From positions 62,001 through 126,000 of the forward strand of contig JAGCLA010000051.1 in the NCBI GenBank assembly GCA_017647225.1: a DNA stretch of 64,000 nt, written 5' to 3'. A program made the position numbers and the translations under genes. Below, piece after piece: positions 37,232 through 48,266 of this stretch (position 1 is the stretch's first letter; the number at the start of each line of letters is the position of its first letter). The stretch comes from Bacteroidaceae bacterium (lineage in GTDB: Bacteria; Bacteroidota; Bacteroidia; Bacteroidales; Bacteroidaceae). Under the pieces are notes generated by a model that worked only from the letters and a program-made list of their open reading frames with translations, did no database searches and was not told the DNA's origin.

Positions 37232-37249
37232 AGTATAGTTTTTTTATTT

Positions 37250-38134
37250 TTATTCAGTAATAGGGATAATATCATCAGTAGAGCTCAACAAGAACTGCCA
37301 ATAATCCTTAGAGTCGCTGTTGCTGCCCGGATTACGGTATCGTGTAAGCACACCTGTAACATCAAATGAGCCTTTAGGCATCTTGTCGTTTGCAAAATCG
37401 GCATAGGTACTCAAACGGAAGATGACCTTTTGGCTGCCGACATATACATTCCTTTCTACTGCAGTATTCGTTTCACTTATCTGCTCCTCTTCAGGGGCAT
37501 ACAGTCTCTTGCCGTCAGCTTCGGCAAAAGATACGTTCTTCAGTTTCACATATACAGGAGCGAGATCCTTGTTTGCTTTATTGGCAAGATACTCCTCTGT
37601 TATTTCCAACGGAATGAGCTCTTTCTGTGTAGAGTCGGCCTTGCCAATCAACCTTATATGCTGCAGGAAATCAAATTTAGACATACGTCCAATCTGATAT
37701 TCGGTATATTTTTCGTTATAATACTTTGTTCCTATCTGCACAAGGCTTCCATAGCCACCTATATAGAGTCCTTTGCAATTCATGCGGACACGCTGACCGA
37801 CAGGCATTACGGCATACATACCCACATCGTTTACACCAATTATTATAGCACCTGTTTCATCGTTGATAACAAGCTGTTTATATACATTTCCCGTTTCATC
37901 GTTTGCAACGACAACGCCTTCTATAATAATATCGTCGGTTATCTGTTCATAACCATTAGAACGTACGACCGATGCATATTTGGTCTTCAAGTCAGCTATA
38001 GTCTTGTTGGCTTCGCCAATGGTATTGTTTCCATAGGGAACATCATTCAATTCGGGCGCTTCAAAATTATTCATGCAGGATGTCATTGCAAAAAGCAAGA
38101 AAAGAAACGCTGATATATATCTTATAGTCTTCAT
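37250..38134 (-). CDS. DUF5689 lipoprotein
   Basis: A 294-residue lipoprotein (FLFLLFAMTSC, Cys at 20). After EAPELNDVPYGNNTIGEANKTIADLKTKYA comes an OB-like domain with IIIEGVVVANDETGNVYKQLVINDETGAIIIGV, typical of DUF5689 proteins of Bacteroidota. These are regularly found beside TonB-dependent receptors, as here (33 bp behind the receptor gene). They probably lie on the cell surface and help bind or process the receptor's substrate; the substrate is not known to me. Confidence 0.85.
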   Translation of the reverse strand: MKTIRYISAFLFLLFAMTSCMNNFEAPELNDVPYGNNTIGEANKTIADLKTKYASVVRSNGYEQITDDIIIEGVVVANDETGNVYKQLVINDETGAIIIGVNDVGMYAVMPVGQRVRMNCKGLYIGGYGSLVQIGTKYYNEKYTEYQIGRMSKFDFLQHIRLIGKADSTQKELIPLEITEEYLANKANKDLAPVYVKLKNVSFAEADGKRLYAPEEEQISETNTAVERNVYVGSQKVIFRLSTYADFANDKMPKGSFDVTGVLTRYRNPGSNSDSKDYWQFLLSSTDDIIPITE

Positions 38135-38167
38135 ATATTTTCCGTCTGATTATTCATTATAAAATCA

Positions 38168-40834
38168 TCAAAAACGCAGACCTACGTTCAGGTAAGCATT
38201 GAACGCACTTGCATAGTAGAGATATGGATTCTTTGAGAACTTATATGTCTTCTCCTTTTCGTCCTTCACGTAATTATCACCGTCCTTGTTCCAATATCCG
38301 TCGTCACGATTCTGTTCGTAACCACCAGTAACCAGATTCTGGTTGTTGAGAATGTTGTTAAGGCTCAAGTTGATGTTCAACTTCTTACCACCTCTCAGGC
38401 TTATGCTCTTACCAATAGAGGCATCGACCATGAAACCACCCTTCGCCTTGTACTGTGCAGGGATATTATAATCCACTTTACCTGTTGAGGCATCGATTTC
38501 CATATTACCTACAACCTTTTCCAGGCGTGTATAGCTTGATGCATCTATATATATATTGTCATAATAGTTCACATTGGCACTCAGATACCATCCTTTCACA
38601 TTATAGTCAACTCCAAGACTCAATGCAGTAAGTGGTGTACCATCGACTTTCACTCCGTCCATATATACTTTCTGCGAACTACCTTCCTTGTCTGTCTCGC
38701 TTATAAGATAACCCTGCACATCTCCCCAGTATTCGGCATTACCTACAGCCGCTACGGCATTTACCGCCAACGACGATGTTATATTGTAAACAACAGCGGC
38801 CTCAAGTCCATAGTGTACTTTATCGACACCTGTCATTGTGAGATATGTAAATTCCGACTGTTGGTCATTATAAAAGGCATTTTGCTCAACAAGTTCATTG
38901 AACATGGCACAATAACCGGTTATCTTTGCTGTTACCGAGCCAAAAGAGAATTTGTATGATGCCTCGGCGTTCAACAACTGCTCATTTGTCAGACCTTCTA
39001 CAAAATTGTTGCGGATACGTGGAGCGACAAACGAGTTGTATGCAAGAGGCGCACGGTTCTCATATCCCCAACCGAATGTTACTGTATTATGTGCATTAAA
39101 TGGGAGAACAACACCCATTTTCACTCCACCACCGAGGAAGAAAGCAGTACCGCTACTACCCTTTGAGAACTCCATTGCACGACCATTACGCATATTGCCA
39201 TAACGCTCCATGGTGGTAGCTTCGACATGAGTACCCAAGAAGAGGTTCATTATACCCTTGCTAAAATTATGCTGATAGAAGAGGTTTGCCTTGTTCACGT
39301 TGATATCATAGTCGTAACCAAAAACATCGCCCTCTTTTATCCGGCGGTTAGGGTTGTCAACATCGTTCTGAATGAAATCGCTGTTTGTACCATATTCCTC
39401 GACAGAGAACTTGTCGATATCGGTATATTTTTCGGCACCCATGAGATCGCTCATGGTCTTGTAGTGCATACCTTTTGTCGTACCTATGTTTATACCGAAA
39501 GTACCTTTATTGTTCTTATCGAAATCGACATTCAGGGTTGAAGCAAGATTCAATGCGAATTGGTCGTTATGTCTTCTTTCGACATAGTACAGACACTCGC
39601 CGCCCATGGCATTGGCCTGACTGTTGGCAAAATACATATAGTCCCAATTTATCTGTCTGTTTGCCTTGCTCGCTACCCAATAGTTGTATGTCGCCATGTA
39701 ATCGGCGTATTCGCTTTCGGTAGGTGTGTAGTCAAGATCCCACACATCATAAACCGCACTTGGGAGGTTCTTGTAATAGTTAGGACGTGGGTCTGAGGCA
39801 TTTCCATTCCAACCGAGTGCAGTTGTGCTATAGTTTGAGTATTTGCCAAACAGCGATGTGGTAAGTTTCGCCTTGTCATTTATCTGGAAATCCCATGTAA
39901 CTACAGCTGCAGGTTCAAAAGAGTTCACGACACGGGCATTACGTTTCTTTCCACCCTGATAACCCCAGTTGCTGTTATAATAATGTGAACCGGCAAGCCA
40001 ATAAGCCTCTTCAGTTGCCGCTGCCTGCTGTGCGCGTTCTGTAGGAGAGCCCCATGTTGCAACAGAGATGCTGTGGCGGTCATCAATCTTCTTCTCCGCA
40101 GCAAGGAAATATCCGAATGAATTGTAGAAAGTTCCCTCTATGACACCTTCGTTAGCCCAACGATATGAGGCAGAACCTGTAAAGGCCCAACCGTTCTGCA
40201 TAAGGCCTGTAGAGTAAGTATACATGGCACGTGCAAGATAGTTGCGGTTACAGCCTACAAGTGATGCTTTGTGGCCGGCAGCATATTGGCTGGCACGCAT
40301 ATTGATATTGTTAGCTCCACCAACCGAACCGACTCCAAAGCCATTGTGTTCAAGATATGATGCACCCTCCTTGTTACGTGTAGCTTCATTAAGACCACCA
40401 ATCATACCATAGCTGAACGTGCCTCTTTCGGCATCATTCATCAGTGCGCCATTCACATAGACATTATTATACTGCGAATTATACGCCCTTACACGAAAAC
40501 GCATAGGACTAAACAGATAACCCACTTCCGAAAGGAAATAGTCATCGTTGGATGATACCATTGCAGTAGTTCCTGCAAAATCCTCATCTTCGCCGAGCTG
40601 TCCTTCCAAGAATGTATAGGAGTCGGAATTGTCATCACTCAGTATAATTATATTATTAACCGGCTCATCGACAAGGAGTGTGTCAATTCCATTAGTACGT
40701 ACCGGTTGCTGAAGCACTCTGCCGTCTTCCAATTGACTGACAAAGCCACTGTCTTTCAGAACAATTTCCTGCGCCTGCACCTCGATTGCACTACCACAAA
40801 GAATGCAAAGCAGGAAATATGTTACAGATTTCAT
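38168..40834 (-). CDS. TonB-dependent outer-membrane receptor
   Basis: An 888-residue receptor. I chose the ATG at 40834 (MKSVTYFLLCILCGSAIEVQA, a clean signal peptide) because it is preceded by AGGGG at good spacing; an upstream ATG at 40846 would add four residues. After an acidic N-terminal stretch comes a plug-like region (FRVRAYNSQYNNVYVNGALMND..., GVGSVGGANNINMRASQ). A 22-strand-type barrel follows, ending YYASAFNAYLNVGLRF with the C-terminal Phe of barrel proteins. There is no SusD partner; DUF5689 and multi-domain lipoprotein genes follow instead. It takes up an unknown substrate at the expense of TonB energy. Confidence 0.88.
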   Translation of the reverse strand: MKSVTYFLLCILCGSAIEVQAQEIVLKDSGFVSQLEDGRVLQQPVRTNGIDTLLVDEPVNNIIILSDDNSDSYTFLEGQLGEDEDFAGTTAMVSSNDDYFLSEVGYLFSPMRFRVRAYNSQYNNVYVNGALMNDAERGTFSYGMIGGLNEATRNKEGASYLEHNGFGVGSVGGANNINMRASQYAAGHKASLVGCNRNYLARAMYTYSTGLMQNGWAFTGSASYRWANEGVIEGTFYNSFGYFLAAEKKIDDRHSISVATWGSPTERAQQAAATEEAYWLAGSHYYNSNWGYQGGKKRNARVVNSFEPAAVVTWDFQINDKAKLTTSLFGKYSNYSTTALGWNGNASDPRPNYYKNLPSAVYDVWDLDYTPTESEYADYMATYNYWVASKANRQINWDYMYFANSQANAMGGECLYYVERRHNDQFALNLASTLNVDFDKNNKGTFGINIGTTKGMHYKTMSDLMGAEKYTDIDKFSVEEYGTNSDFIQNDVDNPNRRIKEGDVFGYDYDINVNKANLFYQHNFSKGIMNLFLGTHVEATTMERYGNMRNGRAMEFSKGSSGTAFFLGGGVKMGVVLPFNAHNTVTFGWGYENRAPLAYNSFVAPRIRNNFVEGLTNEQLLNAEASYKFSFGSVTAKITGYCAMFNELVEQNAFYNDQQSEFTYLTMTGVDKVHYGLEAAVVYNITSSLAVNAVAAVGNAEYWGDVQGYLISETDKEGSSQKVYMDGVKVDGTPLTALSLGVDYNVKGWYLSANVNYYDNIYIDASSYTRLEKVVGNMEIDASTGKVDYNIPAQYKAKGGFMVDASIGKSISLRGGKKLNINLSLNNILNNQNLVTGGYEQNRDDGYWNKDGDNYVKDEKEKTYKFSKNPYLYYASAFNAYLNVGLRF

Positions 40835-40874
40835 TATTCCCCTCATTTAATTTTTAAGTTTATTATATACTTCA

Positions 40875-40918
40875 CAAAAATATATAAAAAAAATTGTCTT
40901 ATATCATAAATGATATAA
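40875..40918 (-). promoter_or_regulatory. Receptor-operon promoter with 20-bp palindrome
   Basis: On the minus strand TATTTTTG (40875-40882) is a good -7 element, but no TTTG lies at -33. Instead a perfect palindrome, TTATATCAT-AA-ATGATATAA (arms 40899-40907 and 40910-40918), covers the place where -33 should be. This arrangement fits an operator for an activator or repressor of receptor expression. Confidence 0.5.
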
Positions 40919-40956
40919 AAAGTGAAAGTTTTGGCTGGAACGAAATTCGTCAATCA

Positions 40957-41019
40957 TTAATCGCCAAACGTTAATCGCTAAACGTTAATCATTAATCGCT
41001 AAACGTTAATCGTTAAACG
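40957..41019. repeat. 14-bp tandem repeat
   Basis: Units of TTAATCGCTAAACG lie at 40957-40970 (one change), 40971-40984, 40992-41005 and 41006-41019 (one change). A 7-bp half unit at 40985-40991 separates the second and third. It is non-coding, between the receptor promoter and the pyrG terminator. The copy number could vary between strains. Confidence 0.75.
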
Positions 41020-41046
41020 TTATATGTCAATTCAACAACCTTATAA

Positions 41047-41115
41047 ATTCCACACGAAGAGGTTGAAGCCTGGCAGCAATGGCAAAAAGAACAAGAAGAG
41101 AAGGCCACATTGTAA
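41047..41115 (+). pseudogene. Possible 3' relic of a deleted gene
   Basis: A plus-strand frame from just after a stop at 41044-41046 reads into EEVEAWQQWQKEQEEKATL and ends TAA at 41113-41115, immediately before a 25-bp terminator. The composition and the stop-then-terminator arrangement look like the true C-terminus of a charged helical protein whose upstream part has been lost. It is too short to name and may be chance. Confidence 0.3.
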
Positions 41116-41165
41116 TAATAAATCAACGGGACACGCAAATTTGCGTGTCCCGTTGATTTATTATA
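41116..41165. terminator. Strong bidirectional terminator after pyrG
   Basis: A perfect 25-bp inverted repeat with arms 41116-41140 and 41141-41165 and core CAACGGGACACGCAAA, flanked by A/T-rich ends on both sides. It lies 13 bp beyond the pyrG stop and immediately after the TAA of a possible gene relic on the other strand. Confidence 0.85.
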
Positions 41166-41178
41166 TCGAGATAATCAT

Positions 41179-42888
<1,710 letters not shown>

Positions 42889-42966
42889 CTACCAAGAAAA
42901 TAACAACTAAAACCGACAAGTGGTTCTGAACGGGGGAGAAGCCTCTTGGCGGCTCAGTTTGGAATT

Positions 42967-43551
42967 TTACGGTATCAGTTTCAGTTCACTATAAAGCCTT
43001 TGCACCGGCAAACCCATTACATTGAAATAGGAGCCTACGATATTTGACATTCCAATATACCCTATCCACTCCTGCGCACCATAGGCACCAGCCTTGTCCA
43101 TCGGCTTGTACTTGGCGATATAATACTCAATCTCACAATCATCAAGATTGGCAAATGTTACATCAGACTGTGCAACAAAGCAGTGCTGTACGCCCTTGGT
43201 CGTTATGGTAACGCCTGTGAACACAGAATGTGTTTTTCCCGACATATTACGTACCATGGCAAAAGCCTCATTTTCATCGGCAGGCTTACCGAGAGCCTTA
43301 CCATCGAGCCACACTATTGTATCGGCAGTTATGACAAGTTCATCATCAGCCATAAAAGGACGATAAGCGTCAGCCTTCTTCTTACTTATATAAAGAGGAA
43401 TATCACCTGCCTGCAAATCTGCCGGGAAAGACTCATCGACATCGGGCAACGCACGCACTTCAAAATCAACATCAAGCCCTGCAAGCAGTTCTCTGCGACG
43501 TGGCGATGCAGATGCGAGTATAATTTTGTATTTTTTCAGATTGTCAAGCAT
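42967..43551 (-). CDS. maf: Maf-family nucleotide pyrophosphatase
   Basis: Hydrolyses non-canonical or modified nucleoside triphosphates; linked historically to septum formation. I favour the ATG at 43551 (MLDNLKKYKIILASASPRRRELL), giving 194 residues; an ATG at 43566 adds five. The family marks are ASASPRRRELL, SKKKADA, ITADTIVWLDGKALGKP and the late DKAGAYGAQEWIGYI. It is upstream of pyrG on the same strand, but pyrG has its own promoter. Confidence 0.94.
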   Translation of the reverse strand: MLDNLKKYKIILASASPRRRELLAGLDVDFEVRALPDVDESFPADLQAGDIPLYISKKKADAYRPFMADDELVITADTIVWLDGKALGKPADENEAFAMVRNMSGKTHSVFTGVTITTKGVQHCFVAQSDVTFANLDDCEIEYYIAKYKPMDKAGAYGAQEWIGYIGMSNIVGSYFNVMGLPVQRLYSELKLIP

Positions 43552-43642
43552 ACTATTTCTTTGCATTGATATGGCAGTTACCCAAAAACAGACTTATTCG
43601 GGAATTATGCCTTATTACTATAGTTTCGTATTTATCTACAAA

Positions 43643-44554
43643 TTATGATTCTGTGGTATCTTTTGCCTCGGCAGTTTCTTGTACAGGTTGATTACAAGCC
43701 GGTTTTTCTTTAGCCTCACGTTTTTGCTTACGCCAGCCGAAGAATAATGACAATACCATAAACAACAGTGCAAACCTGATTATCGACATCAACCTACGTG
43801 TCTTGAAAGAGTCGATTGCACTATATATTTTATCAAATATAGAATTTATGACCTCTTCATTTGTATCACCCTCAATACCTTTATCTGTCATAAACATCGA
43901 AAGAGCAGGATATTTGTCCTTTAGTTCATCAACGATGTTTACAGGATGTATAGGCATTGTTTCTTTAATAACCTGTCCGGTTGTCTTTGTTATCATACCG
44001 GCAGCCTCGTCTATTACAGCATTGGTTGTTGCAACAGCCATTTCTACAGCGGCATTCGAGAATGAATCAACTACATTGACAGATTCCGCCAAAAGTTCCG
44101 TATTTACGCCTAACGAGTCAAGCCCGTATTTTTCGGCCTGCTCCACCAGATTATCAAGATTGTCACGTTTTTCTTTTACTATTGATGTGATTTTATCAGC
44201 ATATTTTTTCTTCACATTTTCAACTTCATCTGAAACAGCACGACCAACAGCATCATTAATCGTACCCGGTGCTGAAGCTGAATACGTATCCACTTTGTTC
44301 GCCAAAGAGCAGGCGTATGAATAGGCCGAAGAAACGACACCATGTTCTATTTTTTTTGTAGCAGAATACAACGATAGTTGAACAAATGCGAAAGGAAGGA
44401 ATATCACCGAACATACAATAAACCATGCAGTTTTGACATAAGACCTGTTTACTATGACCAAAACCAAAAAAATCAATGCATAGGCCAATACCGCGAAAAG
44501 GATAGAAGAGCCTAATACTGAAATTGCCCCTTTTAATAATTCCAAATAAAACAT
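43643..44554 (-). CDS. Unknown membrane protein with long helical domain
   Basis: A 303-residue protein not recognised as a known family. Two hydrophobic segments lie at about residues 11-34 and 43-62. A long polar, helix-rich region (about 70-245) with VENVKKKYADKITSIVKEKRDNL follows, then a third membrane segment (about 253-272, IIRFALLFMVLSLFFGW) and a charged, disordered tail. The layout suggests a large loop held between membrane anchors. It stands between the CotH gene and maf, same strand, with gaps of 83 and 91 bp, so it may be its own unit. Confidence 0.65.
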   Translation of the reverse strand: MFYLELLKGAISVLGSSILFAVLAYALIFLVLVIVNRSYVKTAWFIVCSVIFLPFAFVQLSLYSATKKIEHGVVSSAYSYACSLANKVDTYSASAPGTINDAVGRAVSDEVENVKKKYADKITSIVKEKRDNLDNLVEQAEKYGLDSLGVNTELLAESVNVVDSFSNAAVEMAVATTNAVIDEAAGMITKTTGQVIKETMPIHPVNIVDELKDKYPALSMFMTDKGIEGDTNEEVINSIFDKIYSAIDSFKTRRLMSIIRFALLFMVLSLFFGWRKQKREAKEKPACNQPVQETAEAKDTTES

Positions 44555-44637
44555 AGCTATTTACTTTCTATTCAACACATTCAGAAGGTTGTTCTGAATG
44601 TGTTGAATGATTAATACTCGTTCTTTTTCGGGTAAAG

Positions 44638-47600
44638 TTACTCTTTTCTGAACTTTACGCTATGCGCTTTACCGGCCCAGTTCCATTTTATGATATATGT
44701 TCCCGATGGTACATTAGCCAACGACTGTTCTTGTGTTGCCTTGAATGTGTAAAGCAGACGACCACCGACGGTGTAAATTTGCACATCGACATTGGCAAAT
44801 TCCTGTAAATCATAAGATACAAAACCAACAACTTGTCGTTCCTTATCATAACGAACCGCATAATCCACATTCTGCCCATAAGCACAATTATCAATACCGG
44901 TAGCACCGCCCGTAGCTTCGACAAGAGACCATACCGAATTATAATTAGGAGCATTAGGTATTACGGTTCTTCCTTTTGCAACTATATCAACACCGACATA
45001 ACCAGCCTTACTTGATATGGTAAAGTTCTTATTTCCTATTTGGGTAACCACGAAACGACCGTTTTCGCCAAAAGGAGTATCAGAGAACATGAACATACTC
45101 GAATCCAAATGGTAAACACTCAAATAGAAACCGTTATTCAAGATGTGATAACAGTTTTTCTCTCCTTCAACAGGCACAAACTGGAAACACTGTTCTACAT
45201 CTCCATTTATAACATCTTCAAGCGTAGCACCATTCGCACAAGAGAGGTTCAAACCACTTTTGTGACACAGGTTATACAATCTATTAGGGTTGGGCTTATT
45301 AAGGATAGACACATTATCCATTGCCTCATTCAACAACGAGATAGCCTCATCATACTCTTCTATTGTTGCATATACCCTACCCTCGACTGAATCAATCAAA
45401 TCATTGAGAGCATCAACATTTTCGGCATTAGTCTGCATAGGCGCCTCTCCTATCCATGAAGCAGGAATTCCCTCCAACAGTTTTATTGCATCTTCAAGTA
45501 CAGCCGCCAATTCAGTTGCCTTACTTTCAAGTTGGTCACCAACAGAACTTTCACATTCTTCAAGAACCCAATCACAATATGCCGAAGTTGCCTGTTTATT
45601 ACCATAGACTTTAGAATCTGCGGCCAAATATGTTGTACCCAAAAGTCCGTTTGATGTATAAATATGATAATATCCGTTCATCGGCTTAATCTCCAATCCG
45701 GCTCTTGCAATTGTCGTCATACTTTCATATCCATACATGTGCCATGAATTCTCTGTACCAAGAGATAAATACAGGCCATTTTTTGATTTGAGAAAAACAG
45801 TATTGTCAAGTTCCGATTGCACTACGACAAAATGTTGGTTGTCATTTTCCTTATCATATTGCTGCAAGCCTGCCTTTTCCGTTGTCAAATCCAGCACCAT
45901 GCCCGAATTATTATGTTTCAACACATATTTTCGTATTGAAGAAGGTATATTGACCTTGCGTGCCTCTACAAGTTGCGCTGTCAGATTAACATTCTGCAAT
46001 ATATAATCATCGGCAACAACGGATTCAAAATCACGGGCATCAGCAATCATCTGGCGCAACACCTCTATCTTTGTGGCATCATAACAGAATGGAGCATCAC
46101 CAATCTCCCAACTATTCAACGATGACAAGAATGTTTCAGCCTCTTCAATAGTTGTATTCAACATATCTTTAACATCATCAGGGATATAGTCCGGAATAAG
46201 TTCTTCCGGCACTATACGCCATTGTCTGTTGTCGCTGACAGAATTTCTGTCATCGCTCGTATAGCTGATTACATTATTTCCTTCGGCACTACTACCTCCA
46301 CTATTGTTTATTGCATTATAAGTATATGCATTGATAATATTATAGTTACCATTTTCATTTACAACAACGAAATCCCACAATTGTCTTGTATCACTTTCAT
46401 TTACATCAGCAATATTCAAAGGAGTTCCGACTGAATTCAACGCAGAAGGGTCATTGAAAGCCATCTCTTCGGCTCTGTTCACCAAACGATAGTAATTACC
46501 TACCTTTTCAATTCGCCAAAGCTGCGTATCCTTGCCATAAACAGGTGAATACATTACAACATTCTTACTGCCACTAGTAGAAGTAACAACGTCAAGAACC
46601 ATATTGGTACCCTTATTATAGACACGATAATAATAAGAACTGTTCAATTCAAATGGCCGCAGAACTTCCGGTTCATCACCACCATCGCCACTATCGCCGC
46701 CGTCGCCACCATCACCACCATCGGTTGTAGCACCGTAACGGCTTGCAAAAAGAGTTGTCAAATAGCTTGCATGCTCTCTGATAAAACTCTTCAATTGGTC
46801 AATGTAATCGCTGTATGTCGAATAGAGATATATCTCATTATATGCGCGGGCGTTAATTGTATAGCGCTTATAGTTCAACTGTTGTGATGCATCAATCACC
46901 TCAGCCATGCTGTCTATATAATTACAGAGATAATCTTCCAGACCTTCATCTATCTTCTTTTTCCATGCATCGTTTACAGCCTTATTGAACCAAGGGTCTT
47001 TTATAAATCGCTTTACCCACACCTTTGTCAAGTCATCACCGAAACCTGCGTCAACCATACTTGCGTATGTCACATCACCGGAACGATTGCAATTATTGTA
47101 TGCGATGTCATAATCCCATAACGGACCAAAGTATATTTTGGGATCATTCTTCTCCTTGTATATGTATGTACTCCAGAATCCATCGACATTTGCACTCAGC
47201 TCAGTGGCAATATACCAGGGAATTACTGTTGCCGAATCAAGCATAGGGCGATAGCCTTTTGTCGGGTCAGTAAAGTTATTACCGAACAGAAGACTCTCAA
47301 AATCATTCAAATAGTTGTTTATATAATTCTTCTGTGTTGAATTGATATAATCCTCATCGGGCGACTTTATGGTAACCAAGAGGTTTTTGCTTGTTCTGAA
47401 ATACTGAGGCTCGGAAGTTGCAAAACCGTCTATTTCAAGCAGATAACCGCCGGTGATATTACTTACATCCGTAGCTATATAATCCTGTTCAAAAATTTCA
47501 ACACGTTTACTGTCGACATTCACCTGGTCCGAAACCTGATAATTTCCCAAGTATGTACCGTTCATCACAAGATCGACAAAATGAGCTGCCGGGTTGAAAG

Positions 47601-47991
47601 GCAAGCCAAGAAACTCGCCCATTTGCCCCGTCACGGCATTTCTAAGCAGAGATTTGTCACCATGATTGGCAAGAAGTGTCCAGCTCTTGTTCTTCGCATA
47701 TCCTTTACCTAAGAATTTTGTCGATTCCTTGAATTTTATACGATATGGCTTTTTAACAAGCCCCCATGTAGAGTTTCCGCGACCCCTTATCTGCATCGAG
47801 TCGTAGCGCACAGTATCTGTTCCGGACACATATATCATAGTTGCATATATATATGTCGTTTTGCTTGTAACAGACTGTTTATTGAATGTCTCAATATAGA
47901 TTGTAGGTATATTGGACTTCTGGGTATAGCTACTTTGTGCAAAACCGCATACCGATAAAAGCACAAAGAAAAGAGATAATATCCGACGCAT
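44638..47991 (-). CDS. Secreted CotH-kinase protein with lectin-like repeats and T9SS-like tail
   Basis: A 1117-residue protein with a signal peptide (LSLFFVLLSVCGFAQ). Residues about 25-415 form a CotH kinase-like domain: QIRGRGNSTWGLVKKPYRIK near 65-85, SWTLLANHGDKSLLRN and the acidic FGPLWDYDIAYNN. A Gly-Asp linker (GDGGDGGDSGDGGDEPE) leads to a ricin-type lectin-like domain (about 455-605). Two further beta-rich segments (about 700-825 and 905-1035) and helical spacers follow. The last 70 residues (VDVQIYTVGGRLLYTF ... GTYIIKW) resemble a type A T9SS sorting domain. The family phosphorylates spore-coat proteins in Bacillus; the substrate here is unknown, perhaps a surface protein. Confidence 0.85.
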   Translation of the reverse strand: MRRILSLFFVLLSVCGFAQSSYTQKSNIPTIYIETFNKQSVTSKTTYIYATMIYVSGTDTVRYDSMQIRGRGNSTWGLVKKPYRIKFKESTKFLGKGYAKNKSWTLLANHGDKSLLRNAVTGQMGEFLGLPFNPAAHFVDLVMNGTYLGNYQVSDQVNVDSKRVEIFEQDYIATDVSNITGGYLLEIDGFATSEPQYFRTSKNLLVTIKSPDEDYINSTQKNYINNYLNDFESLLFGNNFTDPTKGYRPMLDSATVIPWYIATELSANVDGFWSTYIYKEKNDPKIYFGPLWDYDIAYNNCNRSGDVTYASMVDAGFGDDLTKVWVKRFIKDPWFNKAVNDAWKKKIDEGLEDYLCNYIDSMAEVIDASQQLNYKRYTINARAYNEIYLYSTYSDYIDQLKSFIREHASYLTTLFASRYGATTDGGDGGDGGDSGDGGDEPEVLRPFELNSSYYYRVYNKGTNMVLDVVTSTSGSKNVVMYSPVYGKDTQLWRIEKVGNYYRLVNRAEEMAFNDPSALNSVGTPLNIADVNESDTRQLWDFVVVNENGNYNIINAYTYNAINNSGGSSAEGNNVISYTSDDRNSVSDNRQWRIVPEELIPDYIPDDVKDMLNTTIEEAETFLSSLNSWEIGDAPFCYDATKIEVLRQMIADARDFESVVADDYILQNVNLTAQLVEARKVNIPSSIRKYVLKHNNSGMVLDLTTEKAGLQQYDKENDNQHFVVVQSELDNTVFLKSKNGLYLSLGTENSWHMYGYESMTTIARAGLEIKPMNGYYHIYTSNGLLGTTYLAADSKVYGNKQATSAYCDWVLEECESSVGDQLESKATELAAVLEDAIKLLEGIPASWIGEAPMQTNAENVDALNDLIDSVEGRVYATIEEYDEAISLLNEAMDNVSILNKPNPNRLYNLCHKSGLNLSCANGATLEDVINGDVEQCFQFVPVEGEKNCYHILNNGFYLSVYHLDSSMFMFSDTPFGENGRFVVTQIGNKNFTISSKAGYVGVDIVAKGRTVIPNAPNYNSVWSLVEATGGATGIDNCAYGQNVDYAVRYDKERQVVGFVSYDLQEFANVDVQIYTVGGRLLYTFKATQEQSLANVPSGTYIIKWNWAGKAHSVKFRKE

Positions 47992-48012
47992 TTTATTTCT
48001 TAATTTTGTTTA

Positions 48013-48046
48013 CAAAATTATAAAATAAAAATAAAGAAACACCAAA
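48013..48046 (-). promoter_or_regulatory. Probable CotH-gene promoter
   Basis: On the minus strand TTTG (48043-48046) and TAATTTTG (48013-48020) are separated by 22 bp, slightly more than the usual 19-21. The -7 element lies 22 bp upstream of the start. Confidence 0.4.
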
Positions 48047-48266
48047 AAGAGATTTTTTTTGCACAAATCGCCAACAGGCACACGCCATAAGCATAAAAAC
48101 GGAGAGAGTCACTCTGTTTTTTATCAACAAGAAACAGAGGTTTTTATCTTATTGCGCTTACATTCAACACATTGTAGAAATATAATAACATTAAAAACAT
48201 TGCTGAAATCCAATAAAAATATACTTTTGAAAAAAATTCTTAAATATCAGTCAACACTTTACAGCC

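Noticed and set aside
40957..41019. Replication origin iterons or an attachment site
   Set aside because: No replication, integrase or partition gene is nearby and the units directly abut; a simple tandem repeat is sufficient.
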